From: Isoetes taiwanensis
Lineage: Eukaryota; Streptophyta; Lycopodiopsida; Isoetales; Isoetaceae
Length of the DNA stretch: 64,000 bases
NCBI GenBank assembly: GCA_021234155.1
Contig: JAJEKV010000019.1
Span: 666,418 to 730,417, forward strand
Reading direction: 5' to 3'
The position numbers and the translations under genes are program-made. The notes beneath the pieces are model-generated. The model saw nothing but the letters and a program-made list of their open reading frames with translations, searched no databases and was not told the origin of the DNA. Positions 22,762-34,932 of the stretch are shown here, in pieces (position 1 is the first letter of the stretch; each line of letters starts with the position of its first letter).

Positions 22762-23100
22762 TCATATTCCAGAATTAAGCCAAACTTGCATGTCTTCAAG
22801 CTCATATTCAGAACCATCATCATGTGTATTTGGGACGTTGTTCCTATAATAGGAGAAGTTGGAGCCAGTTTGTCTGCTTCGCTCTCCATTTTGCTTGTCC
22901 ATAAATCTCTGTTTGTGATCATTAGGCCCTTGATAATTTTGCCAAGGGCGTTTTCCACTTGCTTTCCTTCCAGCATCCATCTTTGCCTGACTGATCTCAA
23001 CGCATGCCTTGAACTCAGCAACCAGCTACTCTTCTTCCAGAGTTTCCTCATTGTTTAAGCTTACTGGGTATCCATCAGAATTATACTCATCTGCACACAT
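22762..23100 (-). pseudogene. Unrecognised coding-like exon
   Basis: On minus, an ATG at 23100 opens a frame that reaches TGA at 22762-22764 with one in-frame TAG, after 'NNEETLEEE'. The product is hydrophilic and rich in Lys/Arg/Asn/Gln ('GRKASGKRPWQNYQGPNDHKQR', then an acidic 'HDDGSEYELEDMQVW'). Composition is more protein-like than in neighbouring DNA. It could be the end of a host gene or a retroelement gag remnant. No domain is identified. Confidence 0.35.
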
Positions 23101-25899
23101 TTTGCCTTCGTAGTATATATCCTTAGGGCATTTATTCCCGCCCATTGTATGCTCTATTAATAGGCCATTTGCCAACTCTCCAGCATGTAAACCCAGCTAC
23201 GAAATTCATTGAAATCCTAGACCTAGCTCATGCCATTAATTACCATTCCATATCTGTAACCTATTTTTACCCTTAGACTCTCAGCTGTGGTAATATTCAT
23301 GTCAGAGAATCATACCTCGAGCCACAGTCCATGTATGCAAATTTGATGTCAAGCATGTATTCAACTTTCTCTGTGCTGCTTAATTAAATATAAGAGCCGT
23401 GGACCAAACCGGCTCATGTAGAGCGTCCTGATCATCCATCTACCAGTACCTAGAACCCTGGCCTTTGATGTGGAGTTAAAAATATCATGCTATCTTTTAG
23501 TTAAAGGAAATACACGAAAGACATATTTTCAGTTACGCATATTCCCTTAGTATTAACCAGATCACATATACTAGTGCAGGTCTTCTTAAAAAAAAAAAAA
23601 AAATTCCAATACTTAGGCCCATTATTATGAATCATAAATATCAGTTTTTTCAAGTGGAGATCCTATTTTCAAAGGTTCATAAGTGTTATTCTTACACCAT
23701 TAGAAACTTACCCTGCAATCTGGAAGATATTCTCCAGCACATGTTAGGATGTCCAAGTTAGTTTTCAAGATTTTCAATGCCAACTACCAGAGAGAATTTA
23801 CATATAAATATATATATAAAAAAACACACACACACACGCACGCGCGCGCGGGCGCGCAAGCATCGAGGTCTCTTATTTTAGGGTTTGTGGAGAAAAGGGT
23901 TTGCTTTCAGGTGCCAGCCAAATTTGCACTTGATTTTGAGCGGGAGAGAGCATCAACGTTTCTTTCATGGAGGTTGCCGAGTTTTGTGGCCTTCACGCAT
24001 TCTTACAGTTCCATCATCTTACAGTTCAGTAAGAGTTTGGTTCCAGCGATTGTTCTCCAGTTAACTTTTCACATCCTAGGCTAGCTTTAGAGGATAATGG
24101 TTGGAGCAAGACCATCAAAATTTAACATAGTTGCCTCTGGGCCACTGGAGCTTTAGATCAAAGCAGGACGTTTACATGAAATACCTTAGGGTTTTTAGTG
24201 CAGAACATGACCAGCAGCTCCGCGACCACAGCTGCAGATGACTTTCGAATCATGTCATTTTTGCAGCCTCATCAATGAACTTCTAAGCCTGTGACCCACT
24301 TCCAGCTACCGACGGTCGCGGGACCCCACCGGCTACACCGACAATCGGTTCTCGATTTCCTTTCCCTGAGATTTGTATCCAAGAAGATCTTATATAACAA
24401 GACCGAATATCATGAACCAAACTTTAGAGGGGAGTTTTGGTGGTTGCGTTGTATGTCTAGCTTTGCAAGTTGGCTGACTGAGATTTTGATCATAGATTGA
24501 AGCACATTTAGTTTCTTTGAGCAGTGCGGGAGATTGTTCGAGTTAATTTACATCTCTTTTCTTTTCACCTCTATTTATTGCAAAAAGTCCTTTGCACTTT
24601 CAAGATTTGTCTCTAGCTTATGGAAAAGCGGGCATTTGGCTCCTATAATATTCTTCTACTTAATTAAGAATATGTTAATATTATAAACTGGTAGACAAAA
24701 GAAGAGATTGAGAGAGGCTCATGTGTATTTTAGTTATAGACATAATTGAGATCTAGATCTAGATAGGATCCTTTGTACTTATAATTATATCCGGTCCATG
24801 AGGGACCTTTGATTTGTGATTTTTCCTATCTTATCAATACAAAAACTTCTTATCTTCAAAAAAGAAAAAAAGAAATGCAGGCAAAAAATGCCAAAGTGAC
24901 AAAGTAATGATGCATGGTTGCAACAGACGTGTTGACCACTATGACTCATTCCAGCATGTGTGCTTTAACATGCAAAGTAGCTTTGGTGACATTCCAACAC
25001 ATGGCCTTGTTTAACAGAGCTATTATGGAAATTTTGGCATTTAATTTAGTAGGCTACCCCCACAAAAAAAGAAGAAAAAAAAACTAGGGTTCTATGCCCT
25101 ATCAAAGGATTCCGAATGCAACTAGGGTTTTAAGGTTTTGGCATTGCATGCAAATTAGTGCATAAGCCAAATCCATCTATGCTAGCATACAAACTCAAAC
25201 ATCATGTTATTGTATGCTTTAGTTCTGTAGCATGAGAATGAGACAAAAAGCTATGTTGGAAAGATCCTGACGAAGAACTACAAGAAATCTGGCACAAGCA
25301 ACTGAAGTAGAAACATAGAACACTTGGAGGCTAATAAGTCAGTGCTTGTAGAGGAGGGAATTTGGTGCTTTTGGACGCTTTCATAACTCTGGATACCACT
25401 AACTAAATCTGTATAAAAAAGAGTTATTCCTTAAAGCCTAGCTCGACAATCTTAAACTGAAATCCAGTTTTAAAGTTCTAAGTTTACGATCAAGAATTTC
25501 TACTAGCTCCTTCCAAGAAAACATCTCTAGATCCTTCCACTAACAAGAAAGAGCAAGCGGAGGGGAAAAAATCCAACAACTTGGAAGGTTCGTCATCAAT
25601 TAGACTATCCCGAAAGCCGTCCATCAAAACTGCTCTTCTTATATTTTTGCTCAAAATTTGCCACCTTATGGGCTCTATACCCTTTGGGATCTTGCTCATG
25701 GGATAAACAAGAAAATATAAATGCCAAAAAACTTATAGGTTCCCACTAAAACTATAGCTTTTGGCAAATCGGACCACATCCCCATGGGATTAACCTATAT
25801 ATATTTCGGATATGGCATCTGCGTTCTTGGGGTCAGACAAGACCCCCTTATCATATGCAGAAAATTGGCTTGATATAAAATCCCTTAGCGTACACTCAA
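23101..25899. other. Intergenic with microsatellite
   Basis: Contains a compound (AC)n/(GC)n microsatellite at 23822-23860, a poly-A run near 23587-23603 and many A-rich tracts. A plus-strand stretch at about 25488-25700 is Ser/Lys-rich and exon-like ('STNKKEQAEGKKSNN'), but there is no start, stop or splice support strong enough for a call. Confidence 0.4.
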
Positions 25900-26181
25900 A
25901 TGGTTTATACGCATAACACAAGTGAATCCCCCTTGACCACATCGGGCAATGTTAGTGGTAGTTGCCAAAATCATAAAGACCATCTTGAAGCAATTTCAAT
26001 CGGCAATCACCAGACAATCATTAGAAGAAATAGAATCCACAGAAAACATAACGATAAAACCCTGCTAGCAACCACTTATGCTACTGATCTGCAAGATCTG
26101 CAAGAAAGGCTGATGCAGTGTCAGAATCAAGAAGAGGAGGACGACCTTCTCTCCCATTGCTACCCTAGACACATGCGGTGA
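25900..26181 (+). CDS. Hypothetical small ORF, possibly an exon
   Basis: The 93-codon frame from ATG 25900 to TGA encodes a hydrophilic protein with basic patches ('RRNRIHRKHNDK') and a Gln/Glu-rich C-terminal helix ('DLQDLQERLMQCQNQEEEDDLL'). Amino-acid composition is plausible for a real protein, unlike most ORFs nearby. No known family is recognised, and no promoter or partner exon is evident. It could be a chance ORF. Confidence 0.25.
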   Translation: MVYTHNTSESPLTTSGNVSGSCQNHKDHLEAISIGNHQTIIRRNRIHRKHNDKTLLATTYATDLQDLQERLMQCQNQEEEDDLLSHCYPRHMR

Positions 26182-26559
26182 GTGAGCGCCAAGAAACGTC
26201 CACATCATTCTAATGCACCTCTACGTGCATTTTGATTTAATTGAGCTTACCAAACTCACCTCACCAGACTCATCTCATTGCATAACACAGAGATGCATGT
26301 CTTACTATAACATTTCATCCCGTAGCTATGTTTGATAGTAACGCCAGGCTTGTAACAATGTTTCTTCTATTCACTTGAACTTTCATTGCATAACAGTTAC
26401 GGGGCTTCGGTTGTTGGCTTCCATGTCAGTCAATCATCAAGTCACCAACATGCACGCGGTTAGATATATGATTTCAGATTTGCCAAAACTCGGCAAGGTT
26501 TCTATAGCTAGAGTCGAATTTTGTATCTGCCAACTTTGTCAAAGAAAGATGACATTCAT
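26182..26559. other. Intergenic, nothing recognised
   Basis: Short AT-rich stretch before repeat block B. The ORF at 26375-26626 overlaps the repeat edge and is not supported. Confidence 0.4.
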
Positions 26560-29380
26560 GGCCTTTTTTACTATTTGCAACATCAAGAACTCTTTATTCA
26601 TTTATCATTTACCTAGGCGAAGTTAGACTTCTATGACTATAGATGATGGTGTCCATCATCATGATGGAGAACATCATCAATAATGTGATGCTCCCAACCT
26701 TGCTCGAGTTTATTATCTTGTTTTACATTGGATATCTTTTGGATAGATTGAATACTGTTTGAAGATTCGCCATCATCCTTTCATCTTTCTACCTTGTCAT
26801 GAATGGGACTGCCAATGTCCCTACATGTCCATTGTTCATCGAGCTTGCTTTGCTTACAATTTCGTTTCTCGTGTACAAGAAGCATGATGTATGTTAACAT
26901 GAAGTAAGGGATCATCTTTTAGACTATTTTTGTGTATAAGTTGTACCTCAGAGTGTATGATGTGTATTTCTTTGTGTAAGGTATATATAGGCATTAATAT
27001 TTGTCGACCATTAAGTATAGGGAAATATACACTTACATGACATTCCCCACATGTCAAACTGACGTGCAGAGGCAAGTTGACAGGTGGCAAATATCACCTA
27101 GGTGAACATTCTCGAAATGTGAAAATAATTTACTATTAATTTTGCGCCACATGGCAAAACGCAGTTGAACGCATTTTGGAATCTGCGCCCAAGAAAACCA
27201 GAATGTGAAGTAAATGTAGAATTGGATTGAGAAAAAAACTAGGTGCCTCTTGGAAGGAAAAGGAGCCACGTGGCGTTGGGAGCTGAGGCAGAATTTAAAG
27301 TAAATTGTATTCACATATTTCGAATAACGAATTATTTTTATATATTTGGAATAAAGTGGTGGGGTCAGATGATACCGCTGGTTTTGATACAGTATGTGAT
27401 TCTAATTGGGGGGTTGAAATATTTTCTGAATAGGCTAAGATATTTTGTAAGTGTTGCTCAATCTGACGATCAAGGATTAGAGATTATAAGGGGCAAGAAG
27501 GATAAGGAGATCTATATAGATTGTGATGATGTGTGCAAAGGAAAAGAAAGCATGAATGGGAGATCGAACAAGATCGAATGCCATGGGTGGGAAGTAAAAG
27601 AGGCAGCCAGAGCAAACAAAAGGCAGAGACAAGAGGCAAGAGGCAGAGGTTGACAATGGACCAAACACTCCTTATCTATAGGACCCTTCACTTAAAAAAA
27701 AGGACATATGAGATGCGGCCACGTGGACGGTTATGGACCGCCCATGCCAAAGCCGAAGTCATCATCAAAATAGCGACGTGCCGGTGCTGGCTCCTCCAAT
27801 CATGAAACGGAGAAGGGATTCTGTCTCATGCGCCGTCAGAGGTCCGTCAGTTTTCAAGATGGAATGTATCTTTCTTAATTTATTGTCGTTTAAGACCGTT
27901 TGGGACCCTCCTTTTGCCGTTATTTATTTTTCGCTTCTTGAATGTTTGTTTCTGATCTCACCGCAGGTTTTGAACTTTTCTTACTAAAATATACATCCGT
28001 TTGATCTGGAAAAATAGTCAACGGTCAACCTGGTTTTAAATCGCAAAACTTGGAATAGATTATGACCTCAATAGATAAAATCGGTCAGCTTGAATCGGTC
28101 AGATAGTAGATTGAATCGGTCAGCTTGAAGAGGCCAATTTGACCAATAACATATCCCGTTTGTGAATATATAATATGTTTATGGGGAACTTAAACTCTAA
28201 TTTAAGAAACTCTAGTTTAGATTCATTGATTGAACTTAAAACACATGTTTAGAAAACACTATTCTTTGGACTTATGGTGAAACTTAGAGACTAGTTTAGT
28301 GAGGTTTCAAGATGTGCTCAAATGTAATCTTAAGCCATATAATCTTTTGCTTTTGCTGTAGTGCAAATTCTATTCTTTCCACAAAAAGTGATAATAGACC
28401 ATGCATCTAATAGTACCATGATAGTAACATACATTGTCTTGCACTTCATTCATCTGGACGTGAGCAGAAATGCCAAAGCTTCTGTGTGACGGGAAACGAG
28501 AATCTGTGGACAAACTGTGATGGGAGATGAGAATGTAGGGACAAATTGCATTGTGTAGCATTGGAACATTGCCATAGAAGGAGGTTAAGTTGAAGCCAAA
28601 AACATGCAAAGACAAGCAAGGCAAAAGTTGGGTTGCAAGATGATAAATACAAAAATTTGAGTGCCTAGGGTACATGACATAAAATATAACCTCAACATAT
28701 CGCGGGATGTGGACAGGTGGCAGAATAAAGACAAAGGGGGGTGAATCCAGACCGTACGCGTGGGATCTGAAGAAAAAGAGGAAGAAGCCAAAACAGGTCA
28801 GATATCGTTTTCCCTCATTTTTATGTGCAAGGTCTTTTGGAAGCTTCTTCCAAAATAGCCCCTGTGCTTTTGCCACATGCCTTCTCGTTAACTCTTCCCC
28901 TCCTCTTTACTAGCTATTGCTTTTTTGAAGTACATTCTCTTGCTCGTTTTTTCGCATTTGGTTCCTCTTTCTTTGCCCCCCTCATAAGCTAAAAGAACTT
29001 AAAGTTAATAGAGAAAGGTCACTTGCAGCATACTTACAAAACCCAAAACACAAAAAATATGACATTGACATGAGATGCACCACCTCATGCTCCTTATGGG
29101 CTCCATGTTGGTACAGAGCCACTCTAAGGAAACTTATTTGGACACCATATCATTTTTATATTCGCATCGAGATCTTGGTTGTTGAATTGCACATGATTTC
29201 TATAGCATCTACAAATGTAGCATTTGCAAATGCTCGCATTGTACAATGACACTGGGAGTGCATGCATACTTGCACCTGGATCGCATGCATGATTGCCAGC
29301 GAATAGCACATGTTACATCGCTTGGCATATGAACATTATTAAGACCCAACTTTGATTCCTCGAGAATGAAACTTGCACTA
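26560..29380 (+). repeat. Repeat block B (direct copy of 2600-4860)
   Basis: Second copy of block A, about 24 kb away in the same orientation, with substitutions and many small indels. It holds an extra segment at about 27019-27345 that block A lacks; the flanks 'attaagtata' and 'aaagtggtg' are nearly joined in block A. The extra segment has no clear terminal inverted repeats. Both copies contain 'gccatgaatccagac..gta' and the 'tgcatgcatgattgcc' region near the right end. No shared ORF longer than about 90 codons is evident. Confidence 0.75.
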
Positions 29381-30539
29381 GACTAGTGGCTAAAAACGTT
29401 ACTAACTCCAAAATATGATATGGAAATAGGTCGAAAAAAAGTCAGCAGGAGATAAGTTGAGTAGCAAAAGCTCAAAGGGTTTTGGGGAAAAATGATCATA
29501 CCCATAAAATTGAGGAAATTAGGAGTTTTGTGACTGTCAATTCTTATGCATCATGTGAATCCACTCTTACATACGCAATTTTCTTAGTAGACAAAGTTAT
29601 TACTATGGAAGAAGATCCATTTTTTTGTAATGGAGATTTGGATATGCCATATAGGTGATTTCAATCCTAGTCAAAATTAACATCCAACAAACCACATTCA
29701 CATTCTTTCGTTTAGCTATACCATTCTACTGTGGAGAAAAAGGAATATTTTGTAAATATCTTAGTATTGACACAAAATGATTTGAAAGGGACCAATTTGT
29801 GCTTCTATTTTCTTCCAACTTATTTATACTTATCGTTTTCTTCCAACCTTTAAAGTTTTGGAACGTGTTTAATTTCTTCAGTCTTTAGGCTTTATAAATA
29901 GGTTCAGCCAGAATGAACAAAGTTTAAAATGAAACGCACTTATTTGCTGGAAACACACTTCAAAAGGAATCTTTGAAAGATTCCCTAAAATTCCCTTAAA
30001 AAAGTCCATTTTTAAGATTTTTTTGTGACAGGTGTGACAATTTAAGTAATTTAGGTACCATTTTTGAGGGGTTGATTGAACATAACTTTCGTGCAAAAAT
30101 TTTAAATAGCAATTTTCATCCTCCTAAACTAGAACAAAAAATAGTTACTTTTATAAAGTGTAGCAAAAAAGGGGCAATAAAAAAAATAGCAAGGGTAGTA
30201 GAGTGACAAAGAAGTGATATATTCAAGGTTGTGAAAATTGTACAAAATTATGAACAAAATTGTCAAAAATATAGGATATTTTGACGCATAAATCATCACC
30301 GCACTTTCTCGTTTTTTACATGTTCGAAATCATCTGGACAAACTTACATTTTGCAAAGAAGATCGATGCATCTCATCCTCGACTCATTTATTCCCCGATC
30401 ACTTCGAGCCTTCATCCTCGGCTTCACTCTCAAAGACTGGATGTACTCGAACGATCTTCTTCCTCACCGCCTACAAGTGAGTCTTCATCATCATCTTTTT
30501 GGCCACCTTTTTGGCTTGTTTGTCTAATCCACATGCCGA
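29381..30539. other. AT-rich intergenic, possible 3' part of the adjoining minus-strand gene
   Basis: 29381-30280 is AT-rich without a gene. From about 30540 down to 30380 the minus strand has a charged coding-like stretch that may be the acidic/basic C-terminus of the DUF7869-type gene, but frames are broken. Confidence 0.4.
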
Positions 30540-33439
30540 CCTTATTAAAGTTTGAGTGACCATACGTAACTTATTAGCGGCAATGTAACAAAGTCATATG
30601 CAAGAACCTTTACTTCATTAGATCTATGACGCCAGTTGCTTGCTTTGGACTTAGCTCTTTTCCCACTCCTGCTTTTACCATCTCCAAAGTATAACTCCCA
30701 ATCAAAGCATTGGCGCAATGTTCTCATCCAAAGTGCACTTTTAATTGAGTGGGAATTCCATCCTCTTTGTTACCTCCAAGACTTTTAGCTAGCCGTAATG
30801 GCCTCCCCAGATTCATCATTATCACCGGGACAGCTATGAGCATTCCTTTCTCAATCTCTCGAGATCGAACCGTGATACTCGAAAGCAACTTGTTGTGTCG
30901 TATGCCTAGGGCGGTGTACATGACTCTGTCATCTTCATCCGAAGCTAGCCAATATCTCTACATGTTCCTCTTGATTCTCAACTTGCACAGGGAGGGTTTG
31001 CCTAGATGGCCAGTTGAATGTAACTGGTCTTCGACCTTGTAATGAAGCTTGCAACATGTCACGCTGTCGAAAAAAAATTGAGGCCACCATAAAGCATCTC
31101 GCCTCCCCAAAGTGGTTAGAGCAGATCAATACTTGTCTCAATACAATCCAATGATTTATTTGAGTCAAATGCTCTTCCCTCCTTTTTACTCTTTGTGATT
31201 TCTTTCAAGCTTTTAGAGGCATTTGATCTGGCAGAGCATGGAACTAGTATTGGGGATGTTGCGAATGAATTGAATACCGCCACTGGGTCGCCAATCGCAA
31301 GGATGTGGCATATTTCTTTCTTGTAAGATGGCCTTGCCATCTACAAGTGAAATTTTGATCTGATGCTGAAATGTAATGTTTCTCAAGGGCTCAATAGCAC
31401 AGTGACCTAGTTGATCTCTCCGAAAAATCCATTCCTTGAAATCATAAGTTTCTTCCAATAACTCGATGTCTGGACGAGGATTGTAGGAATCTTGATGACC
31501 TCAATCATGGTGGCAGGCTTAGAGCTTTTTTCGAAAGCAAGACGCTTAGAGAACCTATCAACATCCGATCAATTTGGTCGTGTATGACCAACAAGCAGAA
31601 ACCAATCTTCACCTTCTTGAAGATTTGTTTCTCTACTAGCATAGCACGCAAGCAAACAACGCCGATTCTTATTTTCCCTTGTCGTGTTATCTAGTCAAGA
31701 TACGTAACCGGGCAGATATGTTCTAGATTGGAAAGAAGCTTATTCAATATTGTGATAGTGAGATTTGGATCAGCATGAATGTTTGATAATTCAAAAATGC
31801 CTTGCAAGATAGTTTTCCATTAAATACCATAGCACCAACAACATGCATGTATGAAATCTTCTTCAAAGAAGATCCTTAGGCACATTGACAAAATGTGGTA
31901 GGGTGGTCTTCTTCCGTCCATTCCATCAATAACAACCGATATGTAGTTGAGTGGTTGTTCCAAAGGCTTTCTTCCTATGTTTTGTCAATTTTCTCCTTTC
32001 CAAAGATTGTTGTTCTCTCTGGCTTTGTTCGGGCCCCTTCAATGCATCCGAAAGGAAAATATGTTTAGGAAAGAACCTACTTTTAAGTAGAACTAGGCAA
32101 GAACACGCCCCGAAGCTTACTTTTAGTGTGAAGTGTCCTTGCATTTTGTCTCTCGAGCTTTTAATTCGTGAGCATGTAGCACAAACAGACATCCTATGCT
32201 TTCTAGGAATGGCCACGCCGAAAAACTCTTTTTCCGTGAGCACAAAGAAAGTAAGAGTAGCGCATAAAAGCCGCTTCTCCAAAATCAACACACATCTCCT
32301 TATAATTATCGTGAGACTTCTTGTTTCGTGGAAATTGTCACCAAGTGGTACATAGGGCTGTTAGGGAGTTTCTCACAAGACTCCTTAAAGAAACCTTCCA
32401 TCCAGAAAACACATTGAAGGGCATGAATTCTGGTTATGCCTCCCGAATGGCAAGAGTCATTGATGCCCGGATTCTTGTCAAGCCTTTTCTTCAGCGGTCA
32501 AGACATCCTCCGCCTAAAGCATGAATCAATTTGAAGGCCGCTTGACGACGGTGGGCCACCAGCGTGTAAACTCACCATCATCCGCCTAATATTGAAGGCT
32601 AAGTAGCCCCTTTGGTCTAGCAGAGTCATTGAACTGAAACTATCACGAAGCAACCTCAATTCCTTTAGTCCAATCTTAAGCAAACAACGCTGAGAACAAC
32701 AAAGCTTTTTTGTATGTGTTGCCCGCAAGTGAGCCTCGGCCCATGAGTTTCTTTCTTCTAACGGTTGTACATGCTCTCTTGTGTAAGTTACGCTTTAAGA
32801 TTTTACTTGCGGGGCTTTGAATTCAACATGGACTCTTGTGGCTTTGGTAGGTCCTCGCCCGAGACATCAACATGAGGTGTTTCTTCGCCCCGAGATCAAC
32901 ATGAGGTGTACTTGTAGATGCCGAGAGGTTTGATGTGGGCAAGTCCTGGGGGAGGTGCTTTCCCTCTCTCTCGGGAAAAAGTAATCGAGGCCGGTGACGA
33001 GTTGACCAGCTCCCGAAGTGTCGAGAACACAGAGTTGCGTGTCGCCGACCGCCCCCACTTGTTGTAGTACCATTTAGCTTAAATGGATGGAGTTGGTGTG
33101 ATTTGCCTCCGGGGAGGGAGCCTTTACGGTGGACTATGGGCTTACGATTAAAAATGAAGTGGAGGAGGTAGTCCGACCTCTCTAGCCCGAGGTGGGGTAA
33201 AACGCATTGGTGGGGGGCGCACGACGCTCGTGAGCGTGGTGTGGTGGAGTAAATTGAACCGGTGGTGGAAGCCGAGGTGGTCTTGCCGGAGTAAACTCAA
33301 CAGAGCCGGGTGTTGGAATGTCGGATGTAGAATATTCGTGGGCTACTTCCGGTGTCCGCTGAGGAGGTGTGAAAGCCATTGCAGAGGAAGCCCGCGAATC
33401 AGAGTTGAGGCTCGCAGCTTCTTTTCTCTCGAAAGCCAT
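30540..33439 (-). pseudogene. DUF7869-type transposase-like gene, many frameshifts
   Basis: A protein family seen in fern and bryophyte genomes (annotated as DUF7869, from memory); its spaced acidic motifs suggest a DDE/D-like nuclease. Reading minus from ATG 33439: a Pro/Thr-rich N-terminus ('MAFERKEAASLNSDS', 33182-33439); 'LRLLRDSFSSM...GYLAFNIRRMM' (32570-32660); a Cys motif 'CATCSRIKSSRDKMQ' (within 31926-32291); then 'VVIDGMDGR' (about 31913-31938), 'TTRENKNR' (about 31660-31685), 'FLLVGHT' (about 31580-31601), 'FKEWIFRRDQLGHC' (about 31400-31440) and 'PHPCDWRPSGGIQFI' (about 31260-31305). The C-terminal region at 30724-31168 includes 'LQASLQGRRPVTFNWPSRQ'. Each block sits in a different frame, so this is either a pseudogene or a gene spoiled by assembly indels. 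The start codon lies 2 bp from the first palindrome of the shared upstream array. The function of the family is unproved. Confidence 0.6.
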
Positions 33440-33441
33440 AC

Positions 33442-33581
33442 GGTATAAATTTATACAGAGTTGGTATAAATTTATACAGGAAGAAAAAAACTTATATGGC
33501 GGATCAGATAAATTTATACAGAGATGGTATAAATTTATACGAGGAGGGCAACATAGAACGTAAACGGTATAAATTTATACT
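33442..33581. repeat. Palindrome cluster 1 (5 copies), next to the minus-strand start codon
   Basis: Copies of GGTATAAATTTATAC(C) start at about 33442, 33463, 33505, 33526 and 33566. Steps are 21, 42, 21 and 40 bp, close to two and four helical turns. The first copy is 2 bp upstream of the ATG of the minus-strand gene, so this cluster lies in its promoter or 5' leader. Right half-sites end in 'ACAG' or 'ACGA', less perfect than in cluster 2. Confidence 0.9.
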
Positions 33582-33852
33582 AAAACTCACGCATTAATTT
33601 GTATTGAAAACTTTATGGAGAAGCTTATATGAAGCGACACTTAGCAGAGGTACTTAAGCCCGGCGCCCGCCACCCTATTTTCTATATAATGCAGCCGGAG
33701 TCGGTCATGCCAGGCGGCGCTTATATATACCCCCTTATTTGCTCTCCTCGAACGCCTATACGCCGGTCTATACCGCCATGGCCACGTGCAGTCTACTACC
33801 CGCATCGTTCTAGTTTCTTTTTGTTTTAATCGCTAGAGTGTAAAAATACCAC
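33582..33852. other. Spacer between palindrome clusters
   Basis: Divergent intergenic DNA without the palindrome. It holds 'ctatataat' near 33683 and 'tatatata' near 33723, either of which could serve as a TATA element. No gene is supported. Confidence 0.35.
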
Positions 33853-34273
33853 GGTATAAATTTATACCGATATGGTTCTCGATCGGTATAAATTTATACC
33901 GCCGGTTAACGAAGCGGTATAAATTTATACCGCCTTCCAATCACGCGGTATAAATTTATACCGATATGAGTTTCGATCGGTATAAATTTATACCGCCGAA
34001 ATTTTGCACGAAGCGGTATAAATTTATACCGCCTCGCAACACGCGGTATAAATTTATACCGCAAGTGTTCTGATCGGTATAAATTTATACCGCCGAAAGC
34101 ACGAAAAAGATAAATTTATACCGCCGAGCACCCGCGTATAAATTTATACCGACCGGTTCTCGAACTCCACGGTATAAATTTATACCGCCGAAAGCACCGC
34201 GTATAAATTTATATCGATCGTGAATCGGTATAAATTTATACCGCCAGGCTCGAAAGCAGTATAAATTTATACC
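33853..34273. repeat. Palindrome cluster 2 (14 copies at about 31 bp steps)
   Basis: The core CGGTATAAATTTATACCG is a perfect 18 bp palindrome. Start positions of the 16 bp core are about 33853, 33885, 33916, 33947, 33979, 34015, 34045, 34076, 34107, 34135, 34171, 34200, 34227 and 34258. Steps range from 27 to 36 bp and average 31.2 bp, about three turns of B-DNA. Spacers are GC-richer and partly repeated ('ccgatatg.gttt/ctcgatcgg'). The array lies between two divergent genes. Symmetry and phasing suggest binding sites for a dimeric protein, which is an inference. Confidence 0.95.
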
Positions 34274-34862
34274 GATCCGTAACCATTTTGGAATCTTGGT
34301 GTCTAGTGCTTAAAGAAGTGTCGCAAACCTTAATATTTTAGTAATATTCTTTGCGCTTTTAAGCTTAAATAACACAAATAAAGTGATAATTTAGTGTAGA
34401 TTTTATGCTCTTTTCGCCTATTTTTTTACCGCTTTTATGTTACAAAAGGTCGAAAAGGTTCTGCTTTTTTGCATAAAATGGCCTTCTTTACGCTTTTTCC
34501 AGCCCCAAGATCAGGTTTGTACACAAGGGCCACCATCAAAGGTCGCACCAATAGAGCCACGCATATACGAACCGAAGACCAGACGCGGTACGCCCACAGG
34601 GGGTGCAAGAGAGAGCAAACCCACCGAGGCGCACCTTTACTTGTGTCATCAATCGTGGAAGGGCAAGTACAAGATCGACGATTATTACCCCGCCGGGCGA
34701 AATTGTCAACCTTATTGCTACAGACGCCGATGATGAAATTTTAATGAAGTGCATGCATGACAAGGGGAAGTCTTCACGTTCTTGAAAGTAAAATGCTTCA
34801 ATAAGCATGTGCAAACCCAAAGATGTGCATGAGTACGTATCGACAATTACAAGAGTGGCCAT

Positions 34863-34932
34863 GTAAGTATTGTTTAGTGTCTTTACGTATAAATTTATAC
34901 CGTCATCCTCCTAACTTAACCCTGCATTACAG
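34863..34932 (+). other. Short intron with one palindrome
   Basis: Donor GTAAGTATT and acceptor CATTACAG bound 70 nt. The single palindrome copy ('cgtataaatttataccg', core start about 34886) fills a quarter of it. Confidence 0.65.

Noticed and set aside
28370-28876. Minus-strand ORF of 168 codons in block B
   Set aside because: Not conserved in block A at the matching position and with no recognisable motif.
33853-34273. CRISPR-like array (regular short repeats with spacers of similar length)
   Set aside because: The repeat is a full palindrome, spacers are only about 13-15 bp and partly similar, there are no cas genes, and the context is a plant nuclear genome.
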